A stretch of DNA of 8,992 nt from contig JAABRB010000125.1 of NCBI GenBank assembly GCA_011391185.1, forward strand, positions 1 to 8,992, given 5' to 3'. Shown piece by piece: positions 1 to 6,398 of this stretch; position 1 is the first letter of the stretch; each line of letters starts with the position of its first letter. Made by a program: the position numbers and the translations under genes. The stretch comes from Betaproteobacteria bacterium (lineage in GTDB: Bacteria > Pseudomonadota > Gammaproteobacteria > Burkholderiales > SG8-39). The notes under the pieces were generated by a model. It did no database searches and had not been told where the DNA came from. It was given only the letters and a program-made list of their open reading frames with translations.

Positions 1-671
1 ATTCCGTCGGTGACGAGCGTGACGGGAATCCGTTCCTGCACGAGTTCCCATGCGGTCAGCCGCGCCCCCTGCAGGAATGGCCGGGTCTCGTTCGCGATGA
101 CCGAAACGCGCTTTCCGGCGTCGCGCGCCGACCGCACGACCCCGAGGGCGGTCCCGTGTCCGGCAGTTGCGAGCGCTCCTGCGTTGCAATGGGTCATGAT
201 CCGTGCGCCATCGGTGACTAATCGCGCCCCATGGCGGCCCATCGCGCGATTGATCTCCAGATCCTCGGCAAGGATTCGCTCGGCTTCCGCCGCGAGGGTG
301 GCCGCGACTGTCGGGCCATCCCGATCGCGGACGGCGGCGTGCGCCGCACGCATGCGTGCGAGGGCCCAGTACAGGTTCACCGCCGTCGGACGGCTGGCCT
401 GCAGTGTTTCGAATGCCCGCGTGAACGCCTGGTCGCGCGACGGCCCCTCTGTATCGCGCAGGCGCAATGCCTCCAGGGCGATACCGAAAGCCGCTGCGCA
501 ACCGATAGCCGGCGCGCCGCGCACAACCATCGCCCTGATCGCCGCAGCGGTCTCGGCTGCGTTGGAGCAGGCCACGTACTCGAACGTCTGCGGCAACAAC
601 CGCTGGTCGATCAGCTCGAGGCGGTCGCCGCGCCAGCGCAGGGTCTCGACGGGGCCGCCCGGGTCATTCAT
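1..671 (-). CDS. mtnA: S-methyl-5-thioribose-1-phosphate isomerase MtnA (partial, 3' end outside window)
   Basis: This gene encodes the N-terminal 223 residues of MtnA, which isomerises 5-methylthioribose 1-phosphate (an aldose) to 5-methylthioribulose 1-phosphate (a ketose) in the cytoplasmic salvage of methylthioadenosine. Visible family motifs are VRGAPAIG (residues 50-57), NRAMGRHGA (141-149), THCNAGALAT (160-169) carrying the catalytic Cys162 (Cys160 in B. subtilis), NETRPFLQGARLTAWEL (194-210) and PVTLVTDG (216-223). The second catalytic residue, the Asp of the later GADR motif, lies beyond the window edge, as does the stop codon. The ATG at 671-669 was chosen because it shares one base with the upstream gene's stop (TGATG) and gives the expected N-terminus with VETLRWRGDRLELIDQR. 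MtnA family enzymes are also known to accept 5-deoxyribose 1-phosphate. The neighbouring aldolase/dehydrogenase suggests that the ketose product is cleaved rather than dehydrated by MtnB. Family assignment is very secure. Confidence 0.96.
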   Translation of the reverse strand, partial: MNDPGGPVETLRWRGDRLELIDQRLLPQTFEYVACSNAAETAAAIRAMVVRGAPAIGCAAAFGIALEALRLRDTEGPSRDQAFTRAFETLQASRPTAVNLYWALARMRAAHAAVRDRDGPTVAATLAAEAERILAEDLEINRAMGRHGARLVTDGARIMTHCNAGALATAGHGTALGVVRSARDAGKRVSVIANETRPFLQGARLTAWELVQERIPVTLVTDG

Positions 672-2644
672 CAGATCACCCGCTCGTTTCCGCCATCCAC
701 GGGAAGCTGCGCGCCCGTCGTCTTCGCGAACAACGGCCCGCACATCTCCGCCACCAGCTCGGCCACATCCCGGCTGGTGACTTCGGTTCGCAGCACGTTG
801 TTGGTCCGGTATTGCTCGACGGTCATGCCATAGCGCCCGGCGCGCTCGGCGAGGATTGCGTCGGTCCAGAGCGCGGTATCGAACACCTGATTGGGGTGAA
901 GGCTGTTGACGCGAATGCGGTCCACACCCCACTCGAGCGCCGCAACGCGGGCGAGTTGATTCAGCGCCGCCTTGGAAGCCGAGTATGCGGCGGCCCCGGG
1001 GCCGGGGGCCGGCACATTCTTGGAGCCCACGACGACCATGCGACCGCCCCGCGGTGCGAGCTTGAGAAACGGGTGGCAGGCGCGCATCAGCAGAAGATTC
1101 GCATCGACATTGATCGCCATGACCTGACGCCACTCGTCGGAAGGGAGCTCGCTGATGCTCCGGGAGGCGCCGAAAACCCCGGCGTTGAGGATGAGCATAT
1201 CCAGACTGCCGTAAGCGCGAACGGTTTGCTCGATCGCCGCCTGCACTGCGCTCGCGTCACGGACGTCGCACTGGATTCCGATGTAATCGGGCCGCGTGTG
1301 AAGGGTGGCAATCGACTGATTCACGTCGAGTCCGACGACCGCTGCGCCGCGCGCAAGGAGGGAAGCGACGGCCGCCTTGCCGATCCCGCTCGCGGCGCCC
1401 GTGACCCATGCGACCTCGCCGGCCAGCGCAGGTGGCGTCCCGCCCTTGCGGAGCTTCGCCTGCTCGAGATCCCAGTACTCGACATCGAAAACGTCCTGGG
1501 CGGGAAGCGCCTCGTAGCGCTCGAGCGCGTCAGCGCGCAGGATGACGTCGATGGTGTGCTCGTAGAGTTCCTCGACGATCTGCGCATCCCGCGCGGTGCG
1601 TCCGACACTTGCCAGCCCGAACCGCGGATCGAGCACCATTCGCGGCGCCGGGTCCAGCATGGTCTTTGGCTCCCGCGCGTTGGGCGCATGCCGAGCGAAA
1701 TAATCGCGATAGGCCTGCTCGAACGCGGCAACGCCGGTTCCCAGCATCGGTGTCCGCTTGGTGCGAATGACGTGATCGGGGGTGGCGGGTCCCTGCTGGG
1801 ACAGCCGCTCGATCTCGGGGTGGCGGGCGAAGCCGAGCGTCTGTGCGGTGGTCCGGATGCGCAGGATCGCGGGAAATCCAGCCGCGTCGGAAATGCGGCG
1901 GCGCAGGCCGGCGATCTCCTGCGCGTCGATCTCGGCGCGCGCGGGCGAGGGGGGCGCGACGACATCCCAGGCCCGCTGCGCTTGCAAATGACGCTCCGCC
2001 CGATCGACGAGATCGATCATCCGCTCGTACGCCTCGCGAGCGGTCGCACCGAACGAGAAAATGCCATGTTTCAACAGGACGATGCCGATCGTGCGCAGGG
2101 TCGACTGATGCGCGAATTCGCGCGCCACTGCCTGGGCGAGATCGAAGCCAGGCATGAGATACGGGATGACGATGACCGCATCGCCGTACAGTGCGCGGAT
2201 TCGCGCTTCGCCACCGGGCGTGTTGGTGATGGCAAGCACCGCGTCGGCATGCGTGTGGTCCACATACTTGAAAGGGACGCAGCCATGCAGAATGGTCTCG
2301 ACGGAGGGTGTCGGTGCCGTGGCGCGAAGCATGTGCGTGACGAGCTCGTTCACCATGTCCGGGTCGGAGAGACGCTTGAGTCCGGCGAGGCGTTGCACGT
2401 GGTCGAGGCGCACCGGCGAGAATCCGGGCGCCTCGATGGTCTCGAGATCCCACCCGCTGCCTTTGACGTAGAGGATCGTCTCCTCTTCGCCGAACCGGTT
2501 ACGCTCGACGAGCTTCACCGAGGTGTTGCCGCCGCCATGCAAGACGAGGGATCGGTCGCGGCCCAGCAGGCGCGAGGTATGGACGCGCAGCGCAAGGTCG
2601 CCGTCCATTCGGGCCGCCTCGACGTCCTGCCACAAACTCTTCAT
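671..2644 (-). CDS. Bifunctional class II aldolase / short-chain dehydrogenase (RhaD-SDR type fusion)
   Basis: This 657-residue protein fuses two enzymes. Residues 15-225 form a Zn-dependent class II (FucA/RhaD-like) aldolase: HGGGNTS at 36-42 (phosphate-binding loop), the SVETILH segment with Glu116, and presumed metal ligands His130 and His132 (DHTHAD) and His193 (LKHG). Residues 408-657 form an NAD(P)-dependent SDR: VTGAASGIG at 414-422, Asp460, NAG at 487-489, Ser541, and the YSASK catalytic Tyr554/Lys558. All key residues of both halves are present, so both look active. Known relatives are annotated as rhamnulose-1-phosphate aldolase/alcohol dehydrogenase and run to roughly 650-700 residues. 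The start was set at 2644 (the frame stays open to 2713) because MKSLW matches the family N-terminus and has a GGAG ribosome site. Immediate overlap with mtnA, and no sugar-catabolic gene in view, points to 5-methylthioribulose-1-P or 5-deoxyribulose-1-P as substrate, giving DHAP plus an aldehyde. This specificity is inferred; rhamnulose or fuculose phosphate remain alternatives. Confidence 0.93.
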   Translation of the reverse strand: MKSLWQDVEAARMDGDLALRVHTSRLLGRDRSLVLHGGGNTSVKLVERNRFGEEETILYVKGSGWDLETIEAPGFSPVRLDHVQRLAGLKRLSDPDMVNELVTHMLRATAPTPSVETILHGCVPFKYVDHTHADAVLAITNTPGGEARIRALYGDAVIVIPYLMPGFDLAQAVAREFAHQSTLRTIGIVLLKHGIFSFGATAREAYERMIDLVDRAERHLQAQRAWDVVAPPSPARAEIDAQEIAGLRRRISDAAGFPAILRIRTTAQTLGFARHPEIERLSQQGPATPDHVIRTKRTPMLGTGVAAFEQAYRDYFARHAPNAREPKTMLDPAPRMVLDPRFGLASVGRTARDAQIVEELYEHTIDVILRADALERYEALPAQDVFDVEYWDLEQAKLRKGGTPPALAGEVAWVTGAASGIGKAAVASLLARGAAVVGLDVNQSIATLHTRPDYIGIQCDVRDASAVQAAIEQTVRAYGSLDMLILNAGVFGASRSISELPSDEWRQVMAINVDANLLLMRACHPFLKLAPRGGRMVVVGSKNVPAPGPGAAAYSASKAALNQLARVAALEWGVDRIRVNSLHPNQVFDTALWTDAILAERAGRYGMTVEQYRTNNVLRTEVTSRDVAELVAEMCGPLFAKTTGAQLPVDGGNERVI

Positions 2645-2653
2645 TGCTGCGAA

Positions 2654-2658
2654 CTCCA
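2654..2658 (-). promoter_or_regulatory. Ribosome binding site of the aldolase/SDR gene
   Basis: TGGAG reads on the minus strand nine bases before the ATG at 2644. It is one of only two clear Shine-Dalgarno sequences in the window and supports 2644 as the start rather than the upstream codon at 2713, which would overlap the divergent GNAT gene. Confidence 0.6.
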
Positions 2659-2672
2659 CACTGAACGCCGGT

Positions 2673-2678
2673 ATTATA
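2673..2678 (-). promoter_or_regulatory. Candidate -10 box for the aldolase/SDR-mtnA unit
   Basis: A perfect TATAAT reads on the minus strand 28 bases before the fusion-gene start, inside the context GATCGCTATAAT. No convincing -35 hexamer lies 16-18 bases upstream. On the opposite strand the same bases read TATTAT (2672-2677) and could serve the divergent GNAT gene. No riboswitch-sized leader fits in the 58-bp spacer, so control by a SAM-type riboswitch is unlikely. Confidence 0.45.
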
Positions 2679-2702
2679 GCGATCGCACTCCCTGAGACCG
2701 TG

Positions 2703-3146
2703 ATGTCACGCACCTATTCTGTCCGTATCCTGAGCTGGGCCGACGCTCGCGAGGACGCCTGCCGGGTACGATTCACCGTGTTCGTCGAGGAGCAGCGGGT
2801 GCCGCCGGACATCGAGCTGGATGAGTGGGATGCAGCCTCCGATCACGCGATTGCCACCGACGATACCGGCCTGGTCATTGCAACCGGACGACTGCTTCCG
2901 GACGGGCACGTCGGTCGCATGGCCGTGTTGCCCGATTGGCGGGGGCAGGGCGTGGGAGCGGCCGTTCTGGCCGCGCTGGTAACACGCGCATCCGAGCGCG
3001 GGATGCGGCGCGTAATTCTCAACGCCCAGACCCACGCGCGCGGCTTCTATGCGCGGTCAGGCTTCGCGCAGACCGGCACGGAATTCATGGAGGCGGGGAT
3101 AACACATGTCACCATGGAGCGTGATATCGACGCGCAGGCTGAGTAG
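2703..3146 (+). CDS. GNAT family N-acetyltransferase
   Basis: A single-domain GNAT of 147 residues, expected to transfer an acetyl group from acetyl-CoA to an unidentified amine in the cytoplasm. The acetyl-CoA pyrophosphate loop is seen as RMAVLPDWRGQGVG (residues 72-85, Q/R-x-x-G-x-G type). Motif B follows as LNAQTHARGFYARSGF (106-121), with Tyr116 in the usual general-acid position. The N-terminal RVRFTVFVEEQRVPPDIELDEWD stretch (21-43) is typical of the ElaA/YjcF-like subgroup (COG2153). The ATG at 2703 was chosen over the longer open frame, whose upstream part is antisense to the aldolase gene; a GTG directly before it (2700) is an in-frame alternative. It is divergent from the aldolase/SDR gene and convergent with the NRDE gene 21 bp away. 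The substrate cannot be read from the sequence. Confidence 0.9.
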   Translation: MSRTYSVRILSWADAREDACRVRFTVFVEEQRVPPDIELDEWDAASDHAIATDDTGLVIATGRLLPDGHVGRMAVLPDWRGQGVGAAVLAALVTRASERGMRRVILNAQTHARGFYARSGFAQTGTEFMEAGITHVTMERDIDAQAE

Positions 3147-3167
3147 TGAAAACCGTCGGCGTTGCAA

Positions 3168-3929
3168 TCAACCTGCCTCGAACTCGAACTTTCGCTCGCC
3201 GAGCGATCCGCCCCCCGGTCCGAACGACCACTCGTTGAACCGTACCTTCCGATTCGCATCGACGGAAAGGGCCGTTGTCGAGCGTGTTCCGTAGGCATCG
3301 GAAATGACAAAAGCCGCCGAGAGCATCCGCTCCCGCTCCAGTCCGACACCGGTGTCGGGAAGAGCCGCGTCGGGCGCGACGCCGCGATCCGCGAGAATGC
3401 GGCGGATCGCCTCCGGATCCAGCGGATCACGGATTGCGGCGTCCAGGCGCGGCTTGAGCTCGGTGACCTTGGGCCACGGCGTATCGAGCAGGTGATTGCT
3501 CAGGCCATATGTTCCGGGACCGAGCCTGCGCGCCTCACCGTCCCGGTTGGAGAAATAGAAGAGTCCGGTCGCATCGGCGACGAACAGGTTGAATCCGTTG
3601 TACTCGCTCGCACGCCGGCTTACGCGCTCGAGGTATTGCTCTGCCGGAACGTTCCCACGCAGAAACGCGCTGGTGAGCTCGCCACGCGATCGCGCGTCCG
3701 GCCGCGTGCCCCCCGTATCACGAAAGTTGGTGAGCGCGGCAAATCGCAGGTCGCGCGTGAATCCCAGCCACGTCCCCTGCGCTTGAAGATCGCGTCCTGC
3801 AAGGATATGCGGAGCGTCCCGCCAAAAAGCAGCGGGGGCGGTCGGGCGCAGATAAAACTCGTCCCGATTGGCGCCGACGACGAGCGGAAAAGCGGGATGC
3901 GTCTGGTGCGCGATGAGAATGAGGCACAT
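3168..3929 (-). CDS. NRDE family protein (TANGO2-like, Ser/Thr-rich protein T10 family)
   Basis: A 253-residue protein of the NRDE/TANGO2 family. The signature Asn-Arg-Asp-Glu occurs at residues 21-24, after the characteristic MCLI start with Cys2. Further conserved segments are AGRDLQAQGTWLG (44-56), ALTNFRD (65-71), SRGEL (81-85), YNGFNLF (110-116) and YGLSNHLLDTPWPK (141-154). The length is normal for bacterial members and no signal peptide or membrane segment is seen. Eukaryotic relatives have been linked to heme trafficking and to lipid/CoA metabolism; the bacterial role is not settled. The ATG directly follows the TAG of the DUF4936 gene with no spacer, so the two are co-transcribed and probably translationally coupled behind ygfZ. 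Family assignment is secure, function is not. Confidence 0.93.
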   Translation of the reverse strand: MCLILIAHQTHPAFPLVVGANRDEFYLRPTAPAAFWRDAPHILAGRDLQAQGTWLGFTRDLRFAALTNFRDTGGTRPDARSRGELTSAFLRGNVPAEQYLERVSRRASEYNGFNLFVADATGLFYFSNRDGEARRLGPGTYGLSNHLLDTPWPKVTELKPRLDAAIRDPLDPEAIRRILADRGVAPDAALPDTGVGLERERMLSAAFVISDAYGTRSTTALSVDANRKVRFNEWSFGPGGGSLGERKFEFEAG

Positions 3930-4214
3930 CTACGACGCGACGAACCGTTCGCTGTGGCGCACGTTGCCTGACGCCAGGAGCGCCGCGAAACCGTGACGTG
4001 CAAGGGCCGCCTCCAGCACCTGCTCGAACCGGTCGGCATCGGGCACCGGCTCATAGATCTCCATCCAAGTCGCCGGATCGTCGCGCCGCCTCAGCAGTCG
4101 CCCCTGCACGCCGGTCGCTGCGAAGACGTCGGCCTGGATTGCGCCCACGCGCGCTCGCACGACGGCATCCTGCGGGTCGGGCACCCGGTAGTACACGAAT
4201 AGCGAAGCGTTCAC
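3930..4214 (-). CDS. DUF4936 family protein
   Basis: A 94-residue small soluble protein whose function is unknown. It resembles the DUF4936 family: an N-terminal strand SLFVYYRV (residues 4-11), a central TWMEIYEPV (49-57) and a C-terminal RHSERF (86-91), in an alpha/beta pattern like a ferredoxin-like or dimeric alpha-beta barrel fold (the fold is inference). The start is GTG at 4214, which overlaps the ygfZ stop by four bases (GTGA), a typical coupled arrangement. No Shine-Dalgarno is evident, consistent with reinitiation by ribosomes finishing ygfZ. It lies between ygfZ and the NRDE gene in a three-gene operon, which suggests a role near Fe-S or heme metabolism, but nothing in the protein itself shows this. 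Confidence 0.87.
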   Translation of the reverse strand: MNASLFVYYRVPDPQDAVVRARVGAIQADVFAATGVQGRLLRRRDDPATWMEIYEPVPDADRFEQVLEAALARHGFAALLASGNVRHSERFVAS

Positions 4215-5248
4215 TCGAAACTGTAGGGCAGGGGGCGTATTTCGAGAAGTGGGCCGTCTGCATCCCGCAGATGCAGGTCGCCCCCCTGGGCGGCGGCATC
4301 CTGGAGAACCACCAGCGCGTCGTAGCCGCCGTCAGGCGAGGGGGCCGCATTCACGATGGTGCCCCCGGCCGATTCGCCGTCGCCGCTACTCACGACGCGC
4401 TCCCCGGCGTCGGGCTCGTCCCCGGCACCGTGTGCGAGGTACATACGCCGCTTTACCTTGCCACGATATTGCGCGCGCGCGATGACTTCCTGACCGGTGT
4501 AGCACCCCTTGCGAAAATCGATACCGCCGATGCGTTCCAGATTGGTCATCTGGGGAATGAATTGATCCTGCGTCGGCCCGGCCACGAGCGGAATGCCGGC
4601 GACGATGTCGAGCCACCGCCACGCGGCCGTGCCGACCGGTGTGAGCATCGCTGCAAGCCGCTCCCACAGTGCGGGCGCCTGCTGCGCCGACGCTGCGACG
4701 AAAATCCGCGCCCCGTGCAGTCCGATTGCGACTGCGCCGCCAGCGCTTTGCAGAGCCATCGGCTGTGAAGGGGCGGCGCCCATCGCGGCCTGCAGCGAGT
4801 GTGCGCCTGCAGCGCCTGAGACGCCGATCAGAACGATCTCGGCGTCGAGTACGGCGATCTTGACTTTCGATCGCAGGACGAACATCTGCAGGCGTTTCTG
4901 AACCGCGGTAACGATGTCTGTGGCGAGCGCCATCCGATACTCGTCCCCATCGCGCCAGAGCAGGAAGTTCGCGAGCATCCGCCCTTGCGGTGTGCAATAA
5001 CAGCCGAGCGCGCCATGGTGTGGATCGAGACCCTCTGCGTCGCAGCTGAGCTGCCCCTGCAGGAACACCCCCGCATCAGCGCCCGAAATCCCCAGCGTTG
5101 CCAGGTGGGCGAGCGGGGCGACGACATTGCCCGACCGTGCGGACTGCACCTCCGCCTCCGGATTGCCGAAATCGACAGCCGCGGGAGGCGTGACGCGCGC
5201 GCCGCACGTCCCGAGGAATTCGAGCCAGCCCGTAGCCAACGTGGTCAA
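4211..5248 (-). CDS. ygfZ: Folate-binding Fe-S cluster repair/assembly protein YgfZ (GcvT-like)
   Basis: A 345-residue tetrahydrofolate-dependent GcvT-like protein that supports maturation or repair of certain [4Fe-4S] enzymes (for example MiaB in E. coli). The diagnostic motif KGCYTGQE is at residues 247-254 with the conserved Cys249. An upstream conserved block FLQGQLSCDAEGL (62-74) and a C-terminal beta-barrel region follow the family layout. Length is normal. The likely start is TTG at 5248: it gives the expected W-L-E-F-L-G...GARV N-terminus, and the next in-frame Met is residue 91. An out-of-frame ATG (5256) encodes only Met-Lys-Ile before a TGA that overlaps this TTG. The gene heads an operon with the DUF4936 and NRDE genes and is divergent from mltG. 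Product call is very secure; exact start less so. Confidence 0.94.
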   Translation of the reverse strand: MTTLATGWLEFLGTCGARVTPPAAVDFGNPEAEVQSARSGNVVAPLAHLATLGISGADAGVFLQGQLSCDAEGLDPHHGALGCYCTPQGRMLANFLLWRDGDEYRMALATDIVTAVQKRLQMFVLRSKVKIAVLDAEIVLIGVSGAAGAHSLQAAMGAAPSQPMALQSAGGAVAIGLHGARIFVAASAQQAPALWERLAAMLTPVGTAAWRWLDIVAGIPLVAGPTQDQFIPQMTNLERIGGIDFRKGCYTGQEVIARAQYRGKVKRRMYLAHGAGDEPDAGERVVSSGDGESAGGTIVNAAPSPDGGYDALVVLQDAAAQGGDLHLRDADGPLLEIRPLPYSFE

Positions 5249-5318
5249 ATTTTCATCGCAGTTCTGCGGTATTTCGTCCCGCGCGGCACAACCTGGCGCG
5301 CTAGGCTGCGCAGATCGC

Positions 5319-5324
5319 TATTAT
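5319..5324 (+). promoter_or_regulatory. Candidate -10 box for the mltG operon
   Basis: TATTAT (five of six matches to TATAAT) lies 32 bases before the mltG ATG, in the context GATCGCTATTAT at 5313-5324. This 12-mer matches the aldolase-gene -10 region at 11 of 12 positions. No convincing -35 is visible. A start of transcription near 5331 would give a leader of about 26 bases. Confidence 0.4.
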
Positions 5325-5325
5325 A
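5320..5325 (-). promoter_or_regulatory. Candidate -10 box for the ygfZ operon
   Basis: TATAAT reads on the minus strand 71 bases before the ygfZ start, in the 108-bp spacer shared with mltG. There is no good -35 hexamer. The same bases read on the plus strand support the mltG candidate, so only one of the two may be real. Confidence 0.35.
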
Positions 5326-5326
5326 T

Positions 5327-5347
5327 CGACGCTGCAACCGACGCTGC
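5327..5347 (+). repeat. Tandem-like 9-bp direct repeat in the mltG leader
   Basis: CGACGCTGC occurs at 5327-5335 and again at 5339-5347, a 12-bp period between the candidate -10 box and the mltG start codon. It could be a direct-repeat protein-binding site or chance in GC-rich DNA. Confidence 0.5.
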
Positions 5348-5356
5348 GCCGCACGC

Positions 5357-6379
5357 ATGATCAAAGCATTCATCGGGTTGCTCTTCGCAGCCATTCTACT
5401 GGCCGCCGCCGGCGCGGGATGGGTGGCGTGGTTCGCACATCAACCGCTGGCCTTGCGGGAAAGCCCCCTCGAATTCACTGTCCAGCCTCGCAGCACGTTG
5501 ACACGCACGGCAAGCGAGATCGTCCAGTCGGGCGTGCAGATGTCGCCGTGGCTGTTCACTGCGCTCGCGCGTGCCCTCGACAAGGACAAGGCTGTTAAAG
5601 CCGGCACCTATTCCATCGAGACCGGCATCACGCCGCTCGATCTGCTCGAGAAACTTGCACGCGGTGACGTCGTGCAGGCCGAGATCCTGTTCGCGGAGGG
5701 CTGGACGTTTCGCCAGATGCGCGCGGCGCTCGATGCACATCCCCAGGTGCGCCACGAGACGCTCAGGCTCACCGATGCGGAGATCATGCGTCGACTCGGC
5801 GCGCCCGACGTCGTGGCGGAGGGCAGGTTTTTTCCCGACAAATACCGATTCGCGAAGGGCGCTCCCGATCTGGAGATCCTGCGCACCGCATTTCGGACAA
5901 TGCAGCGCCACCTCGAGTCGGCCTGGGTTGCCCGAAAAGACGGACTCCCGCTTTCCGACCCGGGGGACGCGCTCATCCTGGCCTCGATCGTCGAAAAGGA
6001 AACCGGGCTTGCGCTGGACCGGACGGCGGTGGCGGCCGTGTTCGTGAACCGGCTGCGCGCCGGGATGAAGCTCCAGGCCGACCCGACGGTCATCTACGGA
6101 ATGGGCGAGCACTTCGACGGAAACCTCCGCAAGCGGGATCTCGAGACCGACACACCTTACAACACGTACACCCGGACCGGGCTGCCGCCGACCCCGATTG
6201 CCAATCCGAGCCTCGCCGCGCTTCAGGCGGCCGTCAATCCGGCCGAAAGCGATGCCCTGTTTTTCGTCGCGCGCGGCGATGGGTCGAGCCACTTTTCGCG
6301 TACGCTCGATGAGCACAATCGTGCCGTGACAAAATATCAGCTGCGTGGGCGCGGAAAATCGCAGTCCACGGGGAAGTAG
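5357..6379 (+). CDS. mltG: Endolytic murein transglycosylase MltG (YceG-like)
   Basis: A 340-residue inner-membrane lytic transglycosylase that cuts nascent peptidoglycan strands and is thought to terminate glycan polymerisation. One N-terminal membrane anchor is visible (about residues 4-26), followed by a LysM-like region and the YceG catalytic domain. Key motifs are EGRFFPDKYRF (155-165), ASIVEKET (209-216) with Glu213 and Glu215, one of which corresponds to catalytic Glu218 of E. coli, FVNRLRAGMKLQADPTVIYG (229-248) and TYTRTGLPPTPIANPS (270-285). The C-terminal FSRTLDEHN motif (313-321) is also present. The ATG at 5357 was chosen because the membrane segment follows at once and the length fits; the open frame runs further upstream but is antisense to ygfZ. 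No Shine-Dalgarno is seen. It is the first gene of the tmk-holB-pilZ-tatD run, with tmk 19 bp downstream. Confidence 0.96.
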   Translation: MIKAFIGLLFAAILLAAAGAGWVAWFAHQPLALRESPLEFTVQPRSTLTRTASEIVQSGVQMSPWLFTALARALDKDKAVKAGTYSIETGITPLDLLEKLARGDVVQAEILFAEGWTFRQMRAALDAHPQVRHETLRLTDAEIMRRLGAPDVVAEGRFFPDKYRFAKGAPDLEILRTAFRTMQRHLESAWVARKDGLPLSDPGDALILASIVEKETGLALDRTAVAAVFVNRLRAGMKLQADPTVIYGMGEHFDGNLRKRDLETDTPYNTYTRTGLPPTPIANPSLAALQAAVNPAESDALFFVARGDGSSHFSRTLDEHNRAVTKYQLRGRGKSQSTGK

Positions 6380-6398
6380 TCGCTACTCCACATTCAAC

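Noticed and set aside
10..833. Two overlapping plus-strand open frames at the window start
   Set aside because: Both are antisense to mtnA, whose reading frame carries clear catalytic motifs on the minus strand. Their proteins are Arg/Ser/Ala-rich and resemble nothing known.
812..2695. Long plus-strand open frame (about 627 codons) opposite the aldolase/SDR gene
   Set aside because: It is antisense to a gene with intact motifs in two domains, contains no recognisable domain and has the composition expected of a shadow frame in GC-rich DNA.
2645..2702. SAM-type riboswitch upstream of the aldolase-mtnA unit
   Set aside because: The spacer is only 58 bp and shows no riboswitch core or terminator hairpin.
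3147..3205. Possible bidirectional terminator between the convergent GNAT and NRDE genes
   Set aside because: The gap is only 21 bp, the nearest inverted repeat (TCGCT/AGCGA, about 3191-3205) is short and inside the NRDE gene, and there is no T run on either side.
3162..3971. Plus-strand open frame opposite the NRDE gene
   Set aside because: It is the complement of a well-conserved family gene and has no domain of its own.
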